29,217 nt of DNA from HGM04593 sp045533955 (GCA_045533955.1 JAZSIU010000048.1:1-29217); one strand, 5' to 3'; counted from the first letter of the stretch, positions 6,738 through 16,399 are shown. Translations and numbers: made by a program. Notes: generated from the letters alone by a model not told the origin.

Positions 6738-8918
6738 ATGAGGTATAAAGTAAGCTATATATTGAGGCTGCTGCTGTTGACTATAATATTGCTGCACGCA
6801 CCCGTGCTGCTCTTTGCCGCCGATGGCACAAAGGGCGGGTCGCGCGCATCGGCAGGCGACTCGCTCATAAATATTCTGGCGCGGCGCATCGAGGCAAAAG
6901 AGTGTGCCGTGGGCGAGTCCTCGGGCAGGCTTTATATAAAGCAAAGGGCCTGCGTCGAGAAGCGGAACTACGGCCTTAACTTTATTCCCGGGATGCCCCG
7001 CTTCGACCGCGACCGCCGCGAATTTCTGAGCGAGCTCTGCTACGACTTTATATTCTTCGACTATGCAATTCCGCAGATAAGGCGTCGCGCCGCACTCTCG
7101 TCGCACCGACACGGCAGCGGCGAGATTGAGCGTGTACTGCTGCTAATGTCGCCCAATATCTTTGCCGAGAAGATGTTCGAGGAGGGCTATCTGTCGCCCT
7201 TGCATCACGCGAATCTAAAATACTATCGTTACAGCCTCGATACATTGTATCGCACCGCCGGGAGAGGCGTGAAAGTAAATTTCGAGCACCGCTTCGATAA
7301 TATCAAACTGCTCGAAAGAGGATATATCCTGCTTGACGACAGCTGCAACGTGCAGGCCTTCTGCGCCCGAGCGTGGGACGAGCAGGGACGCTTCGAGGTA
7401 CTCTATACGATGGGTCGCGAGGGGTTGCACCGCTTTCTGCCGCAGAGCGTGTCGCTGAGTATGCAATATAGCTTCGCGGGCAATAGGTTGAACGTCGCCG
7501 CCGAGGGCTTTTTCTTCTTCGAGACGGCGCTTCCCGTACCCGAGGCCTACGAGCGCCCCGATAAGTATAATCTGAGCGTTGCGCCGACCAAGGCCCTGCG
7601 CGATACAATCATAAAAAACGCCGCCGAGTATGTTGCAGCAATGCGCCCCCGTCCGCTCACCGCCTCCGAAGCGCTGCTCTATGCCCGGAGTAGGGCCGCA
7701 GAGACAGCAATCGACACGACCACCCGCGTCCGCGGTGGTGAATTTATAGACGAGACGGCCGATGTACTTTATAGTGTGGGCGACAAGATGATAAGCAGCC
7801 ATTCGCTCAAATGGGACGGTGGCGAGATGCGAATGTCGCCCATAATAAACCCCTCGTATCTGTCGTACAGCACAGGGCGCGGCCTCTCCTATAAAATGGC
7901 TCTCAATCTGAGGAATATACAAAAAGATGGCAGGGAAATTTCGCTTCGCCCGATGATAGGGTACAATTTCAAGCAGGGAGCAGTCTATTGGGACGTTGAC
8001 GGACGCTACCTCTACTCGCCTCGTAGGATAGGTGAGCTGGGAATAGACGTCGGCTCGGGCAACCGCACGTACAGCAGCGAGGCTCTTAAGCGCATCGAAC
8101 AGATTGCCGCCGACTCGCTCAATTTCGAGAATCTTAATTTGGGCTATTTTCGCAGTCTGCACGTGAATCTGTGGCACAGTCGCGAGCTTGCCAACGGCCT
8201 AGAATTGCTGCTGGGTACAAACTACCACCGACGCACGCTCATAGGCTCGGCCGGCGAGAGGCTCACCGCCTCGGGCGTTCATCTGAAAAAACGATACGTG
8301 CAATTTGCACCGCACGTGCGCCTTACGTGGCAACCCGGAATGTACTATTATGTAAAAGGTTCGCGCAAGGTAAATGTGGGCTCGCGTATGCCTCGATTCT
8401 CGCTCGACGTCGAGCAGGCCGTGCGCGGACTATTCGGCTCGACGGGCGTCTATACTCGTGCCGAGCTTGATGTTCAGTATAATTTCAGAGTGAACCAAAG
8501 TGATGCACTTTTTCTGCGTACGGGTGGCGGAGGATTTTTCTATACAAAAGACACCTATTTTGTCGATTATGCCTTCTTGAGACACAACAGCCTTCCTATC
8601 GACCGCAGCGACGAACTTGACGGAGTGTTCCAGCTGCTCGACTCCGAGTGGTACAATGCTGCCAACAAATATTTCAGGCTAAACACCACCTATCAATCGC
8701 CCTTTCTTGTGCTGCAAAAAATACTGCCGAGGGTTAATTTTATAAAAAACGAGCGCCTATACTTTAATATGCTCTTTATCTCGCATCTGCTGCCTTATAG
8801 CGAGGTTGGCTATGGCATCGGTACCCCTTACATAGACCTTGGGCTTTTTGTCTGCGGCAAAAATCATCAATTTCATAAAATAGGCTTCAAGATTAGCGTT
8901 TCACTGTTCCAAGATTAG
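6738..8918 (+). CDS. DUF5686-like outer-membrane beta-barrel protein
   Basis: The 726-residue protein starts with a signal peptide (residues 1-27, leucine-rich, LLFAADG). A soluble N-terminal domain follows, with KYYRYSLDTLYRTAGRGVKV (about 154-173) after LSPLHHANL, and then ERGYILLDDSCNVQA. This resembles the DUF5686 family of Bacteroidota, but without the carboxypeptidase-regulatory domain that often comes first. The last ~380 residues are rich in alternating aromatic strands (NLRNIQKDGREISLRPMIGY, YVKGSRKVNVGSR, YNFRVNQSDALFLRTGGGGF), as expected for a beta-barrel. Function is unknown; outer-membrane location is inferred. It is preceded by a hairpin and has no visible promoter of its own. 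The family name rests on recalled motifs and is moderately sure. Confidence 0.7.
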   Translation: MRYKVSYILRLLLLTIILLHAPVLLFAADGTKGGSRASAGDSLINILARRIEAKECAVGESSGRLYIKQRACVEKRNYGLNFIPGMPRFDRDRREFLSELCYDFIFFDYAIPQIRRRAALSSHRHGSGEIERVLLLMSPNIFAEKMFEEGYLSPLHHANLKYYRYSLDTLYRTAGRGVKVNFEHRFDNIKLLERGYILLDDSCNVQAFCARAWDEQGRFEVLYTMGREGLHRFLPQSVSLSMQYSFAGNRLNVAAEGFFFFETALPVPEAYERPDKYNLSVAPTKALRDTIIKNAAEYVAAMRPRPLTASEALLYARSRAAETAIDTTTRVRGGEFIDETADVLYSVGDKMISSHSLKWDGGEMRMSPIINPSYLSYSTGRGLSYKMALNLRNIQKDGREISLRPMIGYNFKQGAVYWDVDGRYLYSPRRIGELGIDVGSGNRTYSSEALKRIEQIAADSLNFENLNLGYFRSLHVNLWHSRELANGLELLLGTNYHRRTLIGSAGERLTASGVHLKKRYVQFAPHVRLTWQPGMYYYVKGSRKVNVGSRMPRFSLDVEQAVRGLFGSTGVYTRAELDVQYNFRVNQSDALFLRTGGGGFFYTKDTYFVDYAFLRHNSLPIDRSDELDGVFQLLDSEWYNAANKYFRLNTTYQSPFLVLQKILPRVNFIKNERLYFNMLFISHLLPYSEVGYGIGTPYIDLGLFVCGKNHQFHKIGFKISVSLFQD

Positions 8919-8926
8919 TGAAAAAA

Positions 8927-8960
8927 TGGAATTTTTACATTTTTTTAAAAAAATGTTCCA
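8927..8960 (+). terminator. AT-rich palindrome after the DUF5686-like gene
   Basis: TGGA (8927-8930) and TCCA (8957-8960) bracket ACATTTTTTT/AAAAAAATGT, with an extra TTTTT on the left, and a T-run follows. This may be a weak terminator; it lacks a GC-rich stem. Confidence 0.35.
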
Positions 8961-8965
8961 ACTTT

Positions 8966-8997
8966 TTTGTTATTAAGGTTTTTAATACCTACATTTG
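8966..8997 (+). promoter_or_regulatory. Promoter of the storage-glucan operon
   Basis: TTTG (8966-8969), exactly 20 bases, then TACATTTG (8990-8997): a full match to the Bacteroides primary promoter pattern. It lies about 110 bases before the debranching-enzyme ATG. It differs from the other promoters here in lacking the TATCTTYGCA core. Confidence 0.75.
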
Positions 8998-9105
8998 GAA
9001 ATGGTTAGGGGTGCTGTGCATTTTTTAAATAAAGAGCGGCACGAAAAACCGTAAAGAGAAAAGCCGAGACTAATATATATTCATTTATCATATAAATTAA
9101 ACAAG

Positions 9106-11061
9106 ATGAGTTATTTGCGATTCGAAAAAACGCTGATGACGAACTTAGAAGAGTCGTTGCAAAAGGAGATTTTGAGGACAAACCGTTCTGGTGCGTACCA
9201 CTGTTCGACTATTGTCGATTGCAATACCCGTAAGTATCACGGATTGCTGGTAGTTCCCATTCCGCAACTCGACGACGAGAATCACGTGCTTCTCTCCTCT
9301 TTGGACGAGACTGTGGTTCTGCACGGTGCCGAGTTTAACCTTGGACTGCACAAGTACAATGCCGACAACTTCAGTCCCCGAGGCAACAAATACATTCGTG
9401 AGTTCGCTTGGGAGCGTGTGCCCACAACCATCTACAACGTGGGTGGCGTGTGGCTTAAAAAAGAGAAAGCCTTTGTGCATCACGAGAACAGAATCCTTAT
9501 ACGTTACACCTTGCTCAAGGCAAACACGGCTGTAACATTGCGCTTGCGTCCTTTCCTCGCATTCCGCAGTGTGCGTGAATATACCCACGAGAATCACGCC
9601 GCCAACCGCACTTATCGCGAGGTAGAGAATGGTATAAGTATGTGTATGTATTCGGGTTACCCCGACCTGTATATGCAGCTCAACAAAAAGAATGAGTTTG
9701 TTTATCGTCCCGATTGGTACAGAGGCATCGAGTATGTCAAGGAGCTCGAGAGAGGTTACGACTTTAACGAGGATTTGTTTGTTCCCGGCTATTTCGAGGT
9801 AAAGATGAAGGTTGGCGAGAGCATCGTATTCTCGGGAGGTATCGACCCCATCAGCACCCGCACAATGAAAGCTGCTTTCGAACACGAGGAGCAGATTCGT
9901 ATTCCGCGCGACAACTTTATGCACTGTATGGAGTGTGCCGGAAACCAATTCTTCAATGTTCAGGGCGAGCACATTTACATTCTTGCAGGCTATCCTTGGT
10001 TCAAATGCCGCGCACGCGACCTCTTCGTGTCGTTGCCCGGATTGACGCTCACCCCCTCGGGCAAGCCCGGTGAGTTTGAGCAGGTTATGCGCACAGCGCG
10101 CATTGCCATAGAGGATTTTATGGCCGATAAATTCAGTGCTGTCAAGATTTACGAGATGGAGCATCCCGACGTTCTCCTTTGGGCCATTTGGGCAATTCAG
10201 CAGTATGCCAAAGAACGTGGCGTTGAGGCTTGCCGCGACAAATACGGCGACCTTGTGCTGAAAATCATAGACTACATTCGCGCAAATAAGCATCTGAACC
10301 TGCATCTTGCACCCAACGGTCTACTCAGCACGAACGGGCGCGACAAGGCCGTAACGTGGATGAACTCGACAGCCAATGGTCGTCCCGTTGTTCCCCGCAC
10401 AGGCTTTGTTGTCGAGATAAATGCTCTTTGGTACAATGCTCTTAAGTTTGCACAGGAGATGGCGCAGTTGATGAACGACAACGAGTTTGTCGAGTCGCTT
10501 GTGCGCCCCATTGCTCTTGCCAAGCAGGCGTTCGTTGAGATGTTCCTCAACGAGCACGGCTACCTTTACGATTATGTCGATGGCGATTATGTCGATTGGA
10601 GTGTTCGTCCCAATATGATTTTTGCAGTGGCACTCGACCACTCGCCGCTCGATGGCAAGCAGCAGAAGAAGGTGCTTGACATTGTTACACGCGAGCTTCT
10701 TACTCCGCGCGGACTACGTTCACTCTCGCCCAAGAGTGTAGGATATAATCCCAACTACGTTGGCCCGCAGATTCAGCGCGACTATGCTTACCATCAGGGT
10801 ACCGTATGGCCTTGGTTGGGCGCATTCTACTACGAGGCTTATCTGAAGATTTACAAACTGAGTGGTGTATCGTTCGTCGATAGACAGATGATTGGATTCG
10901 AGGACGAAATTGTACAGCACTGCGTAGGTTCAATACCCGAGCTCTTTGACGGCAACCCGCCTTTCAAGGGACGTGGAGCTGTTGCATTTGCAATGAACGT
11001 CGCAGGAATCCTCAGAACAAGCCATATCCTTAAACAGTACGAATCAAAATTAGAGGCTTAA
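9106..11061 (+). CDS. Glycogen debranching enzyme-like protein (amylo-alpha-1,6-glucosidase, GH133)
   Basis: The 651-residue protein has the bacterial two-domain GDE layout. The N-terminal domain carries the family mark STIVDCNTRKYHGLLVVPIP (about residues 31-50). A C-terminal (alpha/alpha)6 glucosidase domain spans about 310-645, with NGLLSTNG, VVPRTGFVVEINALWYNAL, YHQGTVWPWLGAFYYEAY and GSIPELFDGNPP. It would remove alpha-1,6 branch stubs from intracellular glucan. Two motifs are altered: the usual TWMDA is TWMNS (N420, codon 10363-10365), and the usual GC-x-AQAWSVAE near the end reads GAVAFAMNVAG. The conserved E612 in PELFDG is kept. It is the first gene after the promoter at 8966-8997, with the GT4 gene 46 bases on. 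No signal peptide, so cytoplasmic. Confidence 0.9.
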   Translation: MSYLRFEKTLMTNLEESLQKEILRTNRSGAYHCSTIVDCNTRKYHGLLVVPIPQLDDENHVLLSSLDETVVLHGAEFNLGLHKYNADNFSPRGNKYIREFAWERVPTTIYNVGGVWLKKEKAFVHHENRILIRYTLLKANTAVTLRLRPFLAFRSVREYTHENHAANRTYREVENGISMCMYSGYPDLYMQLNKKNEFVYRPDWYRGIEYVKELERGYDFNEDLFVPGYFEVKMKVGESIVFSGGIDPISTRTMKAAFEHEEQIRIPRDNFMHCMECAGNQFFNVQGEHIYILAGYPWFKCRARDLFVSLPGLTLTPSGKPGEFEQVMRTARIAIEDFMADKFSAVKIYEMEHPDVLLWAIWAIQQYAKERGVEACRDKYGDLVLKIIDYIRANKHLNLHLAPNGLLSTNGRDKAVTWMNSTANGRPVVPRTGFVVEINALWYNALKFAQEMAQLMNDNEFVESLVRPIALAKQAFVEMFLNEHGYLYDYVDGDYVDWSVRPNMIFAVALDHSPLDGKQQKKVLDIVTRELLTPRGLRSLSPKSVGYNPNYVGPQIQRDYAYHQGTVWPWLGAFYYEAYLKIYKLSGVSFVDRQMIGFEDEIVQHCVGSIPELFDGNPPFKGRGAVAFAMNVAGILRTSHILKQYESKLEA

Positions 11062-11106
11062 GGGACGCAGTTTCTTTAGTATAAAAAAAGTAAAAAGATA
11101 AGCATT

Positions 11107-12369
11107 ATGAAAGTACTAATGTTCGGTTGGGAGTTTCCCCCTCATATTTCCGGAGGTCTTGGAACTGCGAGTTACGGACTCACAAAGGGTTTCCTTCCGC
11201 AGGGAGACGTGGAGATAAAATTCTGCATCCCCAAGCCTTATGGTGATGAAGATAACAGCTTCTTGAGAATCGTCGGTATGAATAGTGTGCCCATCGTGTG
11301 GAAGGATGTAGATTCAAGCTACGTCGAGTCGCGCGTCGGTGCAATTATCCGTCCCGAGGAGTACTACCGTTACCGCGACCACATTTATGGCGACTTCAGC
11401 TATATGAACACCAACGACCTCGGTTGTATGGAGTTTGCAGGCGGTTATCCCGAGAATCTTCACGAAGAGATAAATAACTATTCGATAATTGCAGGCGTTG
11501 TTGCACGCACCGAGGAGTTTGATATTATCCACTCGCACGACTGGCTCACCTATCCTGCCGGTATTCACGCCAAGCAGGTCTCGGGCAAGAAATTGGTTAT
11601 ACACGTTCACGCAACCGATTTCGACCGCAGTCGTGGTAACGTAAACCCCACTGTGTATGCAATTGAAAAGAATGGTATGGACCACGCCGACCATATCTTC
11701 TGTGTGAGTGAGCTCACTCGCCGCACCGTGATTGACAAGTATCATCAGCACCCCGACAAGGTAACAACGTTGCACAATGCCGTTACTCCCTTGTCGGACG
11801 ATATTATGGCAATTGAGCCCAAGAAGATACCCAACGAAAAGGTTGTTACCTTCCTTGGACGTATCACAATGCAGAAGGGTCCCGAGTATTTCGTCGAGGC
11901 TGCTGCACAGGTTCTGAAAAAGACACGTAACATACGTTTCTGTATGGCGGGTAGTGGTGATATGATGAACGATATGATTAAGCTGGTTGCGCAGCGCGGC
12001 ATTGCCGACCGTTTCCACTTCCCCGGCTTTATGCGCGGACGTCAGGTTTACGAGTGCCTCAAGGCCAGCGACGTATATATTATGCCATCGGTGAGCGAGC
12101 CTTTCGGTATTTCGCCCCTCGAGGCTATGCAGTGCGATGTACCCACTATAATATCTAAACAGTCGGGTTGTGCCGAGATTCTTGACAAGTGCATCAAGAC
12201 CGACTATTGGGATATTAACGCAATGGCGGATGCCATTTACGCCATCTGTAATAACGACTCACTCTACGAGTATCTTAAGGTTGAGGGTCGCCGCGAGGTA
12301 GATGCAATCACTTGGGAGAATGTAGCGCTGAAGTTGCGCAGACTCTATGAACAAGTAATGGCTCATTAA
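11107..12369 (+). CDS. Glycosyltransferase, GT-B fold (GT4; glycogen synthase-like)
   Basis: The 420-residue protein begins MKVLMFGWEFPPHISGGLGT, with the GGLG loop (16-19) that binds the nucleotide sugar in starch/glycogen synthases and related GT-B enzymes. Other marks are HSHDWLTYPAG, VIHVHATDFDRSRG, VVTFLGRITMQKGPEYFVEA and the E-x7-E motif SVSEPFGISPLEAM (E331, E339). Between a debranching enzyme and a GH57 protein, it most likely builds the alpha-1,4-glucan from ADP- or UDP-glucose. The same three-gene order is known to me from Bacteroides. Donor and acceptor are inferred, and another glucan product is possible. No signal peptide or membrane segment is seen. Confidence 0.88.
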   Translation: MKVLMFGWEFPPHISGGLGTASYGLTKGFLPQGDVEIKFCIPKPYGDEDNSFLRIVGMNSVPIVWKDVDSSYVESRVGAIIRPEEYYRYRDHIYGDFSYMNTNDLGCMEFAGGYPENLHEEINNYSIIAGVVARTEEFDIIHSHDWLTYPAGIHAKQVSGKKLVIHVHATDFDRSRGNVNPTVYAIEKNGMDHADHIFCVSELTRRTVIDKYHQHPDKVTTLHNAVTPLSDDIMAIEPKKIPNEKVVTFLGRITMQKGPEYFVEAAAQVLKKTRNIRFCMAGSGDMMNDMIKLVAQRGIADRFHFPGFMRGRQVYECLKASDVYIMPSVSEPFGISPLEAMQCDVPTIISKQSGCAEILDKCIKTDYWDINAMADAIYAICNNDSLYEYLKVEGRREVDAITWENVALKLRRLYEQVMAH

Positions 12370-12392
12370 AATAACAAAAAAGAAAAAAAGAT

Positions 12393-13718
12393 ATGAAGAC
12401 TATTTGTTTCTATTTCGAGATTCATCAGCTCAGACAGTTGAAACGCTATCGTTTCTTCGACATAGGTAGCGACCACTACTACTATGATGACTATGCCAAT
12501 GCAAGCGCAGTAGCCGAACTTGCCGAGAATTCATACGTTCCCGCGCTTACCACTCTGCTCGATATGATTAAGGAGAACAACGGCGACTTTAAGGTTGCTC
12601 TCTCGGCATCGGGTGTGGGATTGGAAATGCTCGAGCTTTATGCTCCTCAGGTAATTGAGCTTCTCAAGGAACTTGCAAAGACCGGTTGCTGCGAATTCCT
12701 ATGCGAGCCTTACTCGCACGGTCTTTCGTCGCTGGTTTCTCCCACTGCCTTCAAAGAGGAGGTCGAGAGAATGCAGCGCAAGGTTAAGGAACTCTTCGGT
12801 ACACAGCCTAAGGTGTTGCGCAACTCGGGTCTTATCTACTCGGATGAAATTGGTGAGATGGCAGCCTCAATGGGCTTCAAAGGTATGTTGGCCGAGGGTG
12901 CCAAGCATATTCTTGCTTGGAAGAGCCCTCACTTCCTTTACAATTGTGCAAATGCTTCGGGCCTGAAGCTGTTGCTCCGCGACTTTAAATTCTCGGACGA
13001 TATTTCACTGCGTTTCTCGAACCCCGAGTGGAGCGAGTATCCTCTCTTTGCCGAGACTTACGTAGATTGGATTGCATCGCTTCCCCAAGAGGAGCAGATT
13101 GTAAACATCTTTATGAATCTGTCGGCATTTGGTATGGCACAGCCCCTCTCGTCGCACATCCTCGACTTCTTGAAGGCTGTCCCCACTGTTGCAAAAGAGC
13201 GCGGCATCAGCTTCTCGACACCCTCGGAGATTGTTGAGAAATTTAAGTCGGTTGGTGCTCTTGAGGTTCCCTATCCCACATCTTGGATGGACGAGGAGCG
13301 CGACACAACATCTTGGTTGGGTAACACCTTGCAGCGCGAGGCTTTCGACAAACTGTATAGCGTTGCCGAGCGTGTGGCTCTGTCGGACGACAAGAAACTG
13401 AAGCAGGATTGGGACTATTTGCAGGCTGCCGAGAACTTCCGCTTTATGACCACAAAGTCGAACGGTATTATCACCGAGCGCAGTATCTACGACTCGCCCT
13501 ACGATGCGTTTACAAACTATATGAATATTCTTGGCGACTTTATGGCTCGCGTACGTGCACAGTATCCCGAGGAGATTGACAACGAGGAACTGAGCGCATT
13601 GAAGCAGGTAATAGAGAATCAGGAGGTTGAGATTGTTCAGCTCGAGGCCGAGCTCGAGGCTCTTAAGGCTAAGGCTGCAAAAAAGACCACAAGAAAGAAA
13701 AAAGAGGCTGCCGAGTAA
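12393..13718 (+). CDS. Glycoside hydrolase family 57 (alpha-amylase-like)
   Basis: The 441-residue protein has the GH57 start, CFYFEIHQLRQLKRYRF, in which EIHQ is motif 1. A likely motif 3 is CEFLCEPYSHGLSSL, making E105 the candidate nucleophile. NSGLIYSDEIGEMAASMGFKGMLAEGA (about 144-170) follows. It should act on alpha-1,4-glucan as an amylase or glucanotransferase; branching activity cannot be excluded. The last ~45 residues form a predicted coiled coil (LKQVIENQEVEIVQLEAELE) followed by a very basic tail, AKAAKKTTRKKKEAAE, which is not part of the catalytic domain. It is the last gene of the operon, 23 bases after the GT4 gene, and is followed by a strong terminator. No signal peptide, so probably cytoplasmic. 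Confidence 0.88.
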   Translation: MKTICFYFEIHQLRQLKRYRFFDIGSDHYYYDDYANASAVAELAENSYVPALTTLLDMIKENNGDFKVALSASGVGLEMLELYAPQVIELLKELAKTGCCEFLCEPYSHGLSSLVSPTAFKEEVERMQRKVKELFGTQPKVLRNSGLIYSDEIGEMAASMGFKGMLAEGAKHILAWKSPHFLYNCANASGLKLLLRDFKFSDDISLRFSNPEWSEYPLFAETYVDWIASLPQEEQIVNIFMNLSAFGMAQPLSSHILDFLKAVPTVAKERGISFSTPSEIVEKFKSVGALEVPYPTSWMDEERDTTSWLGNTLQREAFDKLYSVAERVALSDDKKLKQDWDYLQAAENFRFMTTKSNGIITERSIYDSPYDAFTNYMNILGDFMARVRAQYPEEIDNEELSALKQVIENQEVEIVQLEAELEALKAKAAKKTTRKKKEAAE

Positions 13719-13740
13719 AATTTTGAGCCTCGCAACTAAT

Positions 13741-13783
13741 AAAAATTGTAGCGACCTTTTTTTGAGGGGTCGCTACAATTTTT
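13741..13783. terminator. Bidirectional intrinsic terminator
   Basis: Perfect 16-bp arms at 13741-13756 and 13768-13783 (AAAAATTGTAGCGACC and complement) with an 11-base loop. The A-run on one side and T-run on the other let it work on both strands. It lies between the plus-strand glucan operon and the convergent TonB receptor gene. Confidence 0.88.
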
Positions 13784-13954
13784 TATGTGTCTCGGCTGCT
13801 GCGGAGGCTTTTCTTCAAAAAAAAGAAAAGAGAGCTCGATGAAAAAATCCTTTTCCGTATTTATTTCTGCCCCTTAAAAGATATTCTTCTGATATTTATC
13901 ACCGGGTTAAGAGCCTTTGTTGCCCTAATTGTCGTACCGAGGAAAGAGATTCCG

Positions 13955-16348
13955 TTACAGCTCGACGAGCACGCGCAGGTTAATCTGTCGGCCCGTAAGA
14001 TAGTTGGGAACGGCAAAATTATTATTGTAAATGTCGCTCACCCAATAATATGAGTTTACGTTGTTTATGTCGAGAAGATTGAACGCATCCACCCCGAGCC
14101 ATATATTCTTTATATATTGGTACAAGCCCGTGCGATAGATATATTCGGTGTTGTCGAGCAGACGATAGGACATTCCAATATCCACGCGCTTATAGGCGGG
14201 AGCGCGGAAAGTCTGTCGTTCGCGTCCCGAGTGGGGCGGCCCGAAGGGTAGGCCATCGGCATATACACCGCGCAGGCTCATTTTCCATCGCTTGGTGCCG
14301 GGGAAAAAGTCGGTAAAATATATCGAGGCATTAAACGTCTGGTCGGTGGGGCGGGGTAGCCAATCACCGCCTCTAATCTTCTCCTTTGTATCCATTATGG
14401 AGAATGTTATCCACGAGTCGGTGCCGGGGACAAACTCGCCAAAGAGTTTCATATCAAGTCCCGCTGCGTAGCCGTGGGCACAATTTTCGCCGTAATAGAC
14501 AATGCGAACATTGTCGACATTGTAGGGGATAATGTTGTCGAGCTTTTTGTAGTAGGCCTCGGCAGTGAATTTAAAGGGGCGGTCGAACATCTTGAACATA
14601 TAGTCGCAGCCCAGCACAAAATGTATCGAACGCTGCGATTTTATATTCTTGTTCAGCGCAACAGAAGTAAGGCCATCGGCTGTTACCGTGTCGCGCAGCT
14701 CCTTGAAGAATGGCACCTGATAATAGACGCCCGTGGCGAAGCGTAACGTCATACTGTTGTTGAACGCAGGAATAAGCCCCACCGAGGCGCGCGGCGACAC
14801 AAGAAACTCGTTGTTCCAATCCCAATGAGCAAGGCGCACACCGGCATTCAACGACACTACTCCCAGCGAACTGTTGAATTTATACGTATCCTGAATATAG
14901 GCCTTCAGATGGTTGCTGCTTGTGGTTGTGTGCGAGCGCAGATTGTATATTGGCGCAAGCGAGGCGCCCGTGTGTGGGATGTTGTATCCGGCCGAGTCGC
15001 GCATCTCCCACTCGCGCTGATTATCCTTGATGTGCTCGCCTTTCCATTGCAGACCCCATCTTAGGTCGTGCGACTTTATGTAGTGTATGCCGCTGAGCGA
15101 GAGAGTCTGAACGTCGGCCTCGAGGTAGTTGCGGGCGTGCTCCATATATCGTCCCACGCTCATATTCTCGTCGGCGTTAATGTCGTCTATCCAATATTCG
15201 CCGATAATGTCGTAGGTCTCCTCCTCGTTGGTGTTAAAGGCCGAGCCTTGCAGTGAGAGACGGTTGTACTTGTCGATTGTGTAGTTGAGCGACAGCGAGC
15301 CGAAGAGGGTGTTGAAATGGTCTTTCTCCCACCCTGCAAAATAGACCTTGAACTCTTTTGCCTGCTCCATTGTGCCGAAGCTGGTGCTGCGGTCGGTGGG
15401 GGTAAACTCGTAGCTGTTGCGCGATACGTTGCCAATGAAGCTGAGGCTCAGTTTCTGAGTTGGGCGCCACTCAAGGAATGTCTGATAGTCGATAAATTCG
15501 GGGTTATACTCGCCCTTTGTGTCGAGTGTGCCCAGCAGATAGCGGTTGCTCTTGTAACGCACCGAGTTTGAGAAACTATATTTGTTGTTGCCTGTGGCGG
15601 CGTAGATGCTGGCGCCCAAAAGACTGGCCGAGACGCTGCTCTCGAATTTCTTGGGGCGGCGGTAGGTTATATCGAGCACCGACGACATCTTGTCGCCATA
15701 TTTTGCTTCGTAGCCGCCGGTCGAGAAGGCTATCGAACCCACCATATCAGGATTCAGAAAACTGAGGCCCTCTTGCTGCCCCGCGCGTATGAGTAGGGGG
15801 CGGTAGATTTCAATTCCGTTGACGTATACGCTGTTTTCGTCAAAATTTCCGCCGCGGACGTTGTACTGGGAACTTAGCTCGTTGTGCGAGCTTACTCCTG
15901 CCTGTGCCGAGATTATGGACTCTACGCCGTTGCCGCTTGCATCGGGCAGCAGACGCATCTGCTCGGGCATCTCAATCTTCTTTGTGCTGCCCATCTGACG
16001 CTCTTTGTCAACAACCTCCACGCCCTCGAGCGTTACATTCATTGCGGGGAGTGCGACGTTTACAACCACCGTGTCCGAGGGGTTGCGCAGCGTGCGTTTG
16101 CGCGTCTGATAGCCCAGCATAGAGTAGCTTATGACGAGGCTGTCGCTGCTGTTGCAGCTGAAAATGTAGTTACCCTTAAGGTCGGTAACGGTGCCGGCGG
16201 CCTGTCCCTCGACCTTTACGTTGGCAATCTCAATGGGTTGTTGTTTGTCGTCGGTTACACGGCCCTTTATGGTTACCTTTTGTGCCGCGGCTGTAAGGGT
16301 TCCTGTGATAAGCAGCAGAAATATTATTGTTGTGCGCAGTTTTTCCAT
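13955..16348 (-). CDS. TonB-dependent receptor with CarboxypepD-like N-terminal domain
   Basis: The 797-residue outer-membrane protein has a signal peptide (1-22, ending TAAAQ). A carboxypeptidase-regulatory-like domain follows at about 25-100 (VTIKGRVTDDKQQPIEIANV). The plug domain is at about 125-235, with NVRGGNFDENSVYVNGIEIY and GGYEAKYGDKMSSVLDI. The rest is a 22-strand-type barrel of repeated aromatic strands. It takes up an unknown ligand with TonB energy. It is shorter than SusC-type receptors (about 1000 residues) and no SusD partner is nearby, so a polysaccharide-utilisation role is not supported. It ends INLRVLVEL, without the usual terminal aromatic residue. The acyltransferase gene lies 51 bases upstream on the same strand. 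Confidence 0.93.
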   Translation of the reverse strand: MEKLRTTIIFLLLITGTLTAAAQKVTIKGRVTDDKQQPIEIANVKVEGQAAGTVTDLKGNYIFSCNSSDSLVISYSMLGYQTRKRTLRNPSDTVVVNVALPAMNVTLEGVEVVDKERQMGSTKKIEMPEQMRLLPDASGNGVESIISAQAGVSSHNELSSQYNVRGGNFDENSVYVNGIEIYRPLLIRAGQQEGLSFLNPDMVGSIAFSTGGYEAKYGDKMSSVLDITYRRPKKFESSVSASLLGASIYAATGNNKYSFSNSVRYKSNRYLLGTLDTKGEYNPEFIDYQTFLEWRPTQKLSLSFIGNVSRNSYEFTPTDRSTSFGTMEQAKEFKVYFAGWEKDHFNTLFGSLSLNYTIDKYNRLSLQGSAFNTNEEETYDIIGEYWIDDINADENMSVGRYMEHARNYLEADVQTLSLSGIHYIKSHDLRWGLQWKGEHIKDNQREWEMRDSAGYNIPHTGASLAPIYNLRSHTTTSSNHLKAYIQDTYKFNSSLGVVSLNAGVRLAHWDWNNEFLVSPRASVGLIPAFNNSMTLRFATGVYYQVPFFKELRDTVTADGLTSVALNKNIKSQRSIHFVLGCDYMFKMFDRPFKFTAEAYYKKLDNIIPYNVDNVRIVYYGENCAHGYAAGLDMKLFGEFVPGTDSWITFSIMDTKEKIRGGDWLPRPTDQTFNASIYFTDFFPGTKRWKMSLRGVYADGLPFGPPHSGRERQTFRAPAYKRVDIGMSYRLLDNTEYIYRTGLYQYIKNIWLGVDAFNLLDINNVNSYYWVSDIYNNNFAVPNYLTGRQINLRVLVEL

Positions 16349-16399
16349 CTTTCTTATAAATACGTGCGTGCGTTTCTTTATCTTAACGTAAAAAAATGC

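Noticed and set aside
7215..8177. Long minus-strand ORF inside the DUF5686-like gene
   Set aside because: The plus-strand gene has a signal peptide and barrel strands; the antisense frame has no support.
9145..10305. 386-codon minus-strand ORF opposite the debranching enzyme
   Set aside because: It mirrors conserved GH133 sequence; no recognisable domain.
13955..16348. Polysaccharide-utilisation locus around the TonB receptor
   Set aside because: No SusD-like gene, no linked surface glycan-binding protein and the receptor is too short for SusC.
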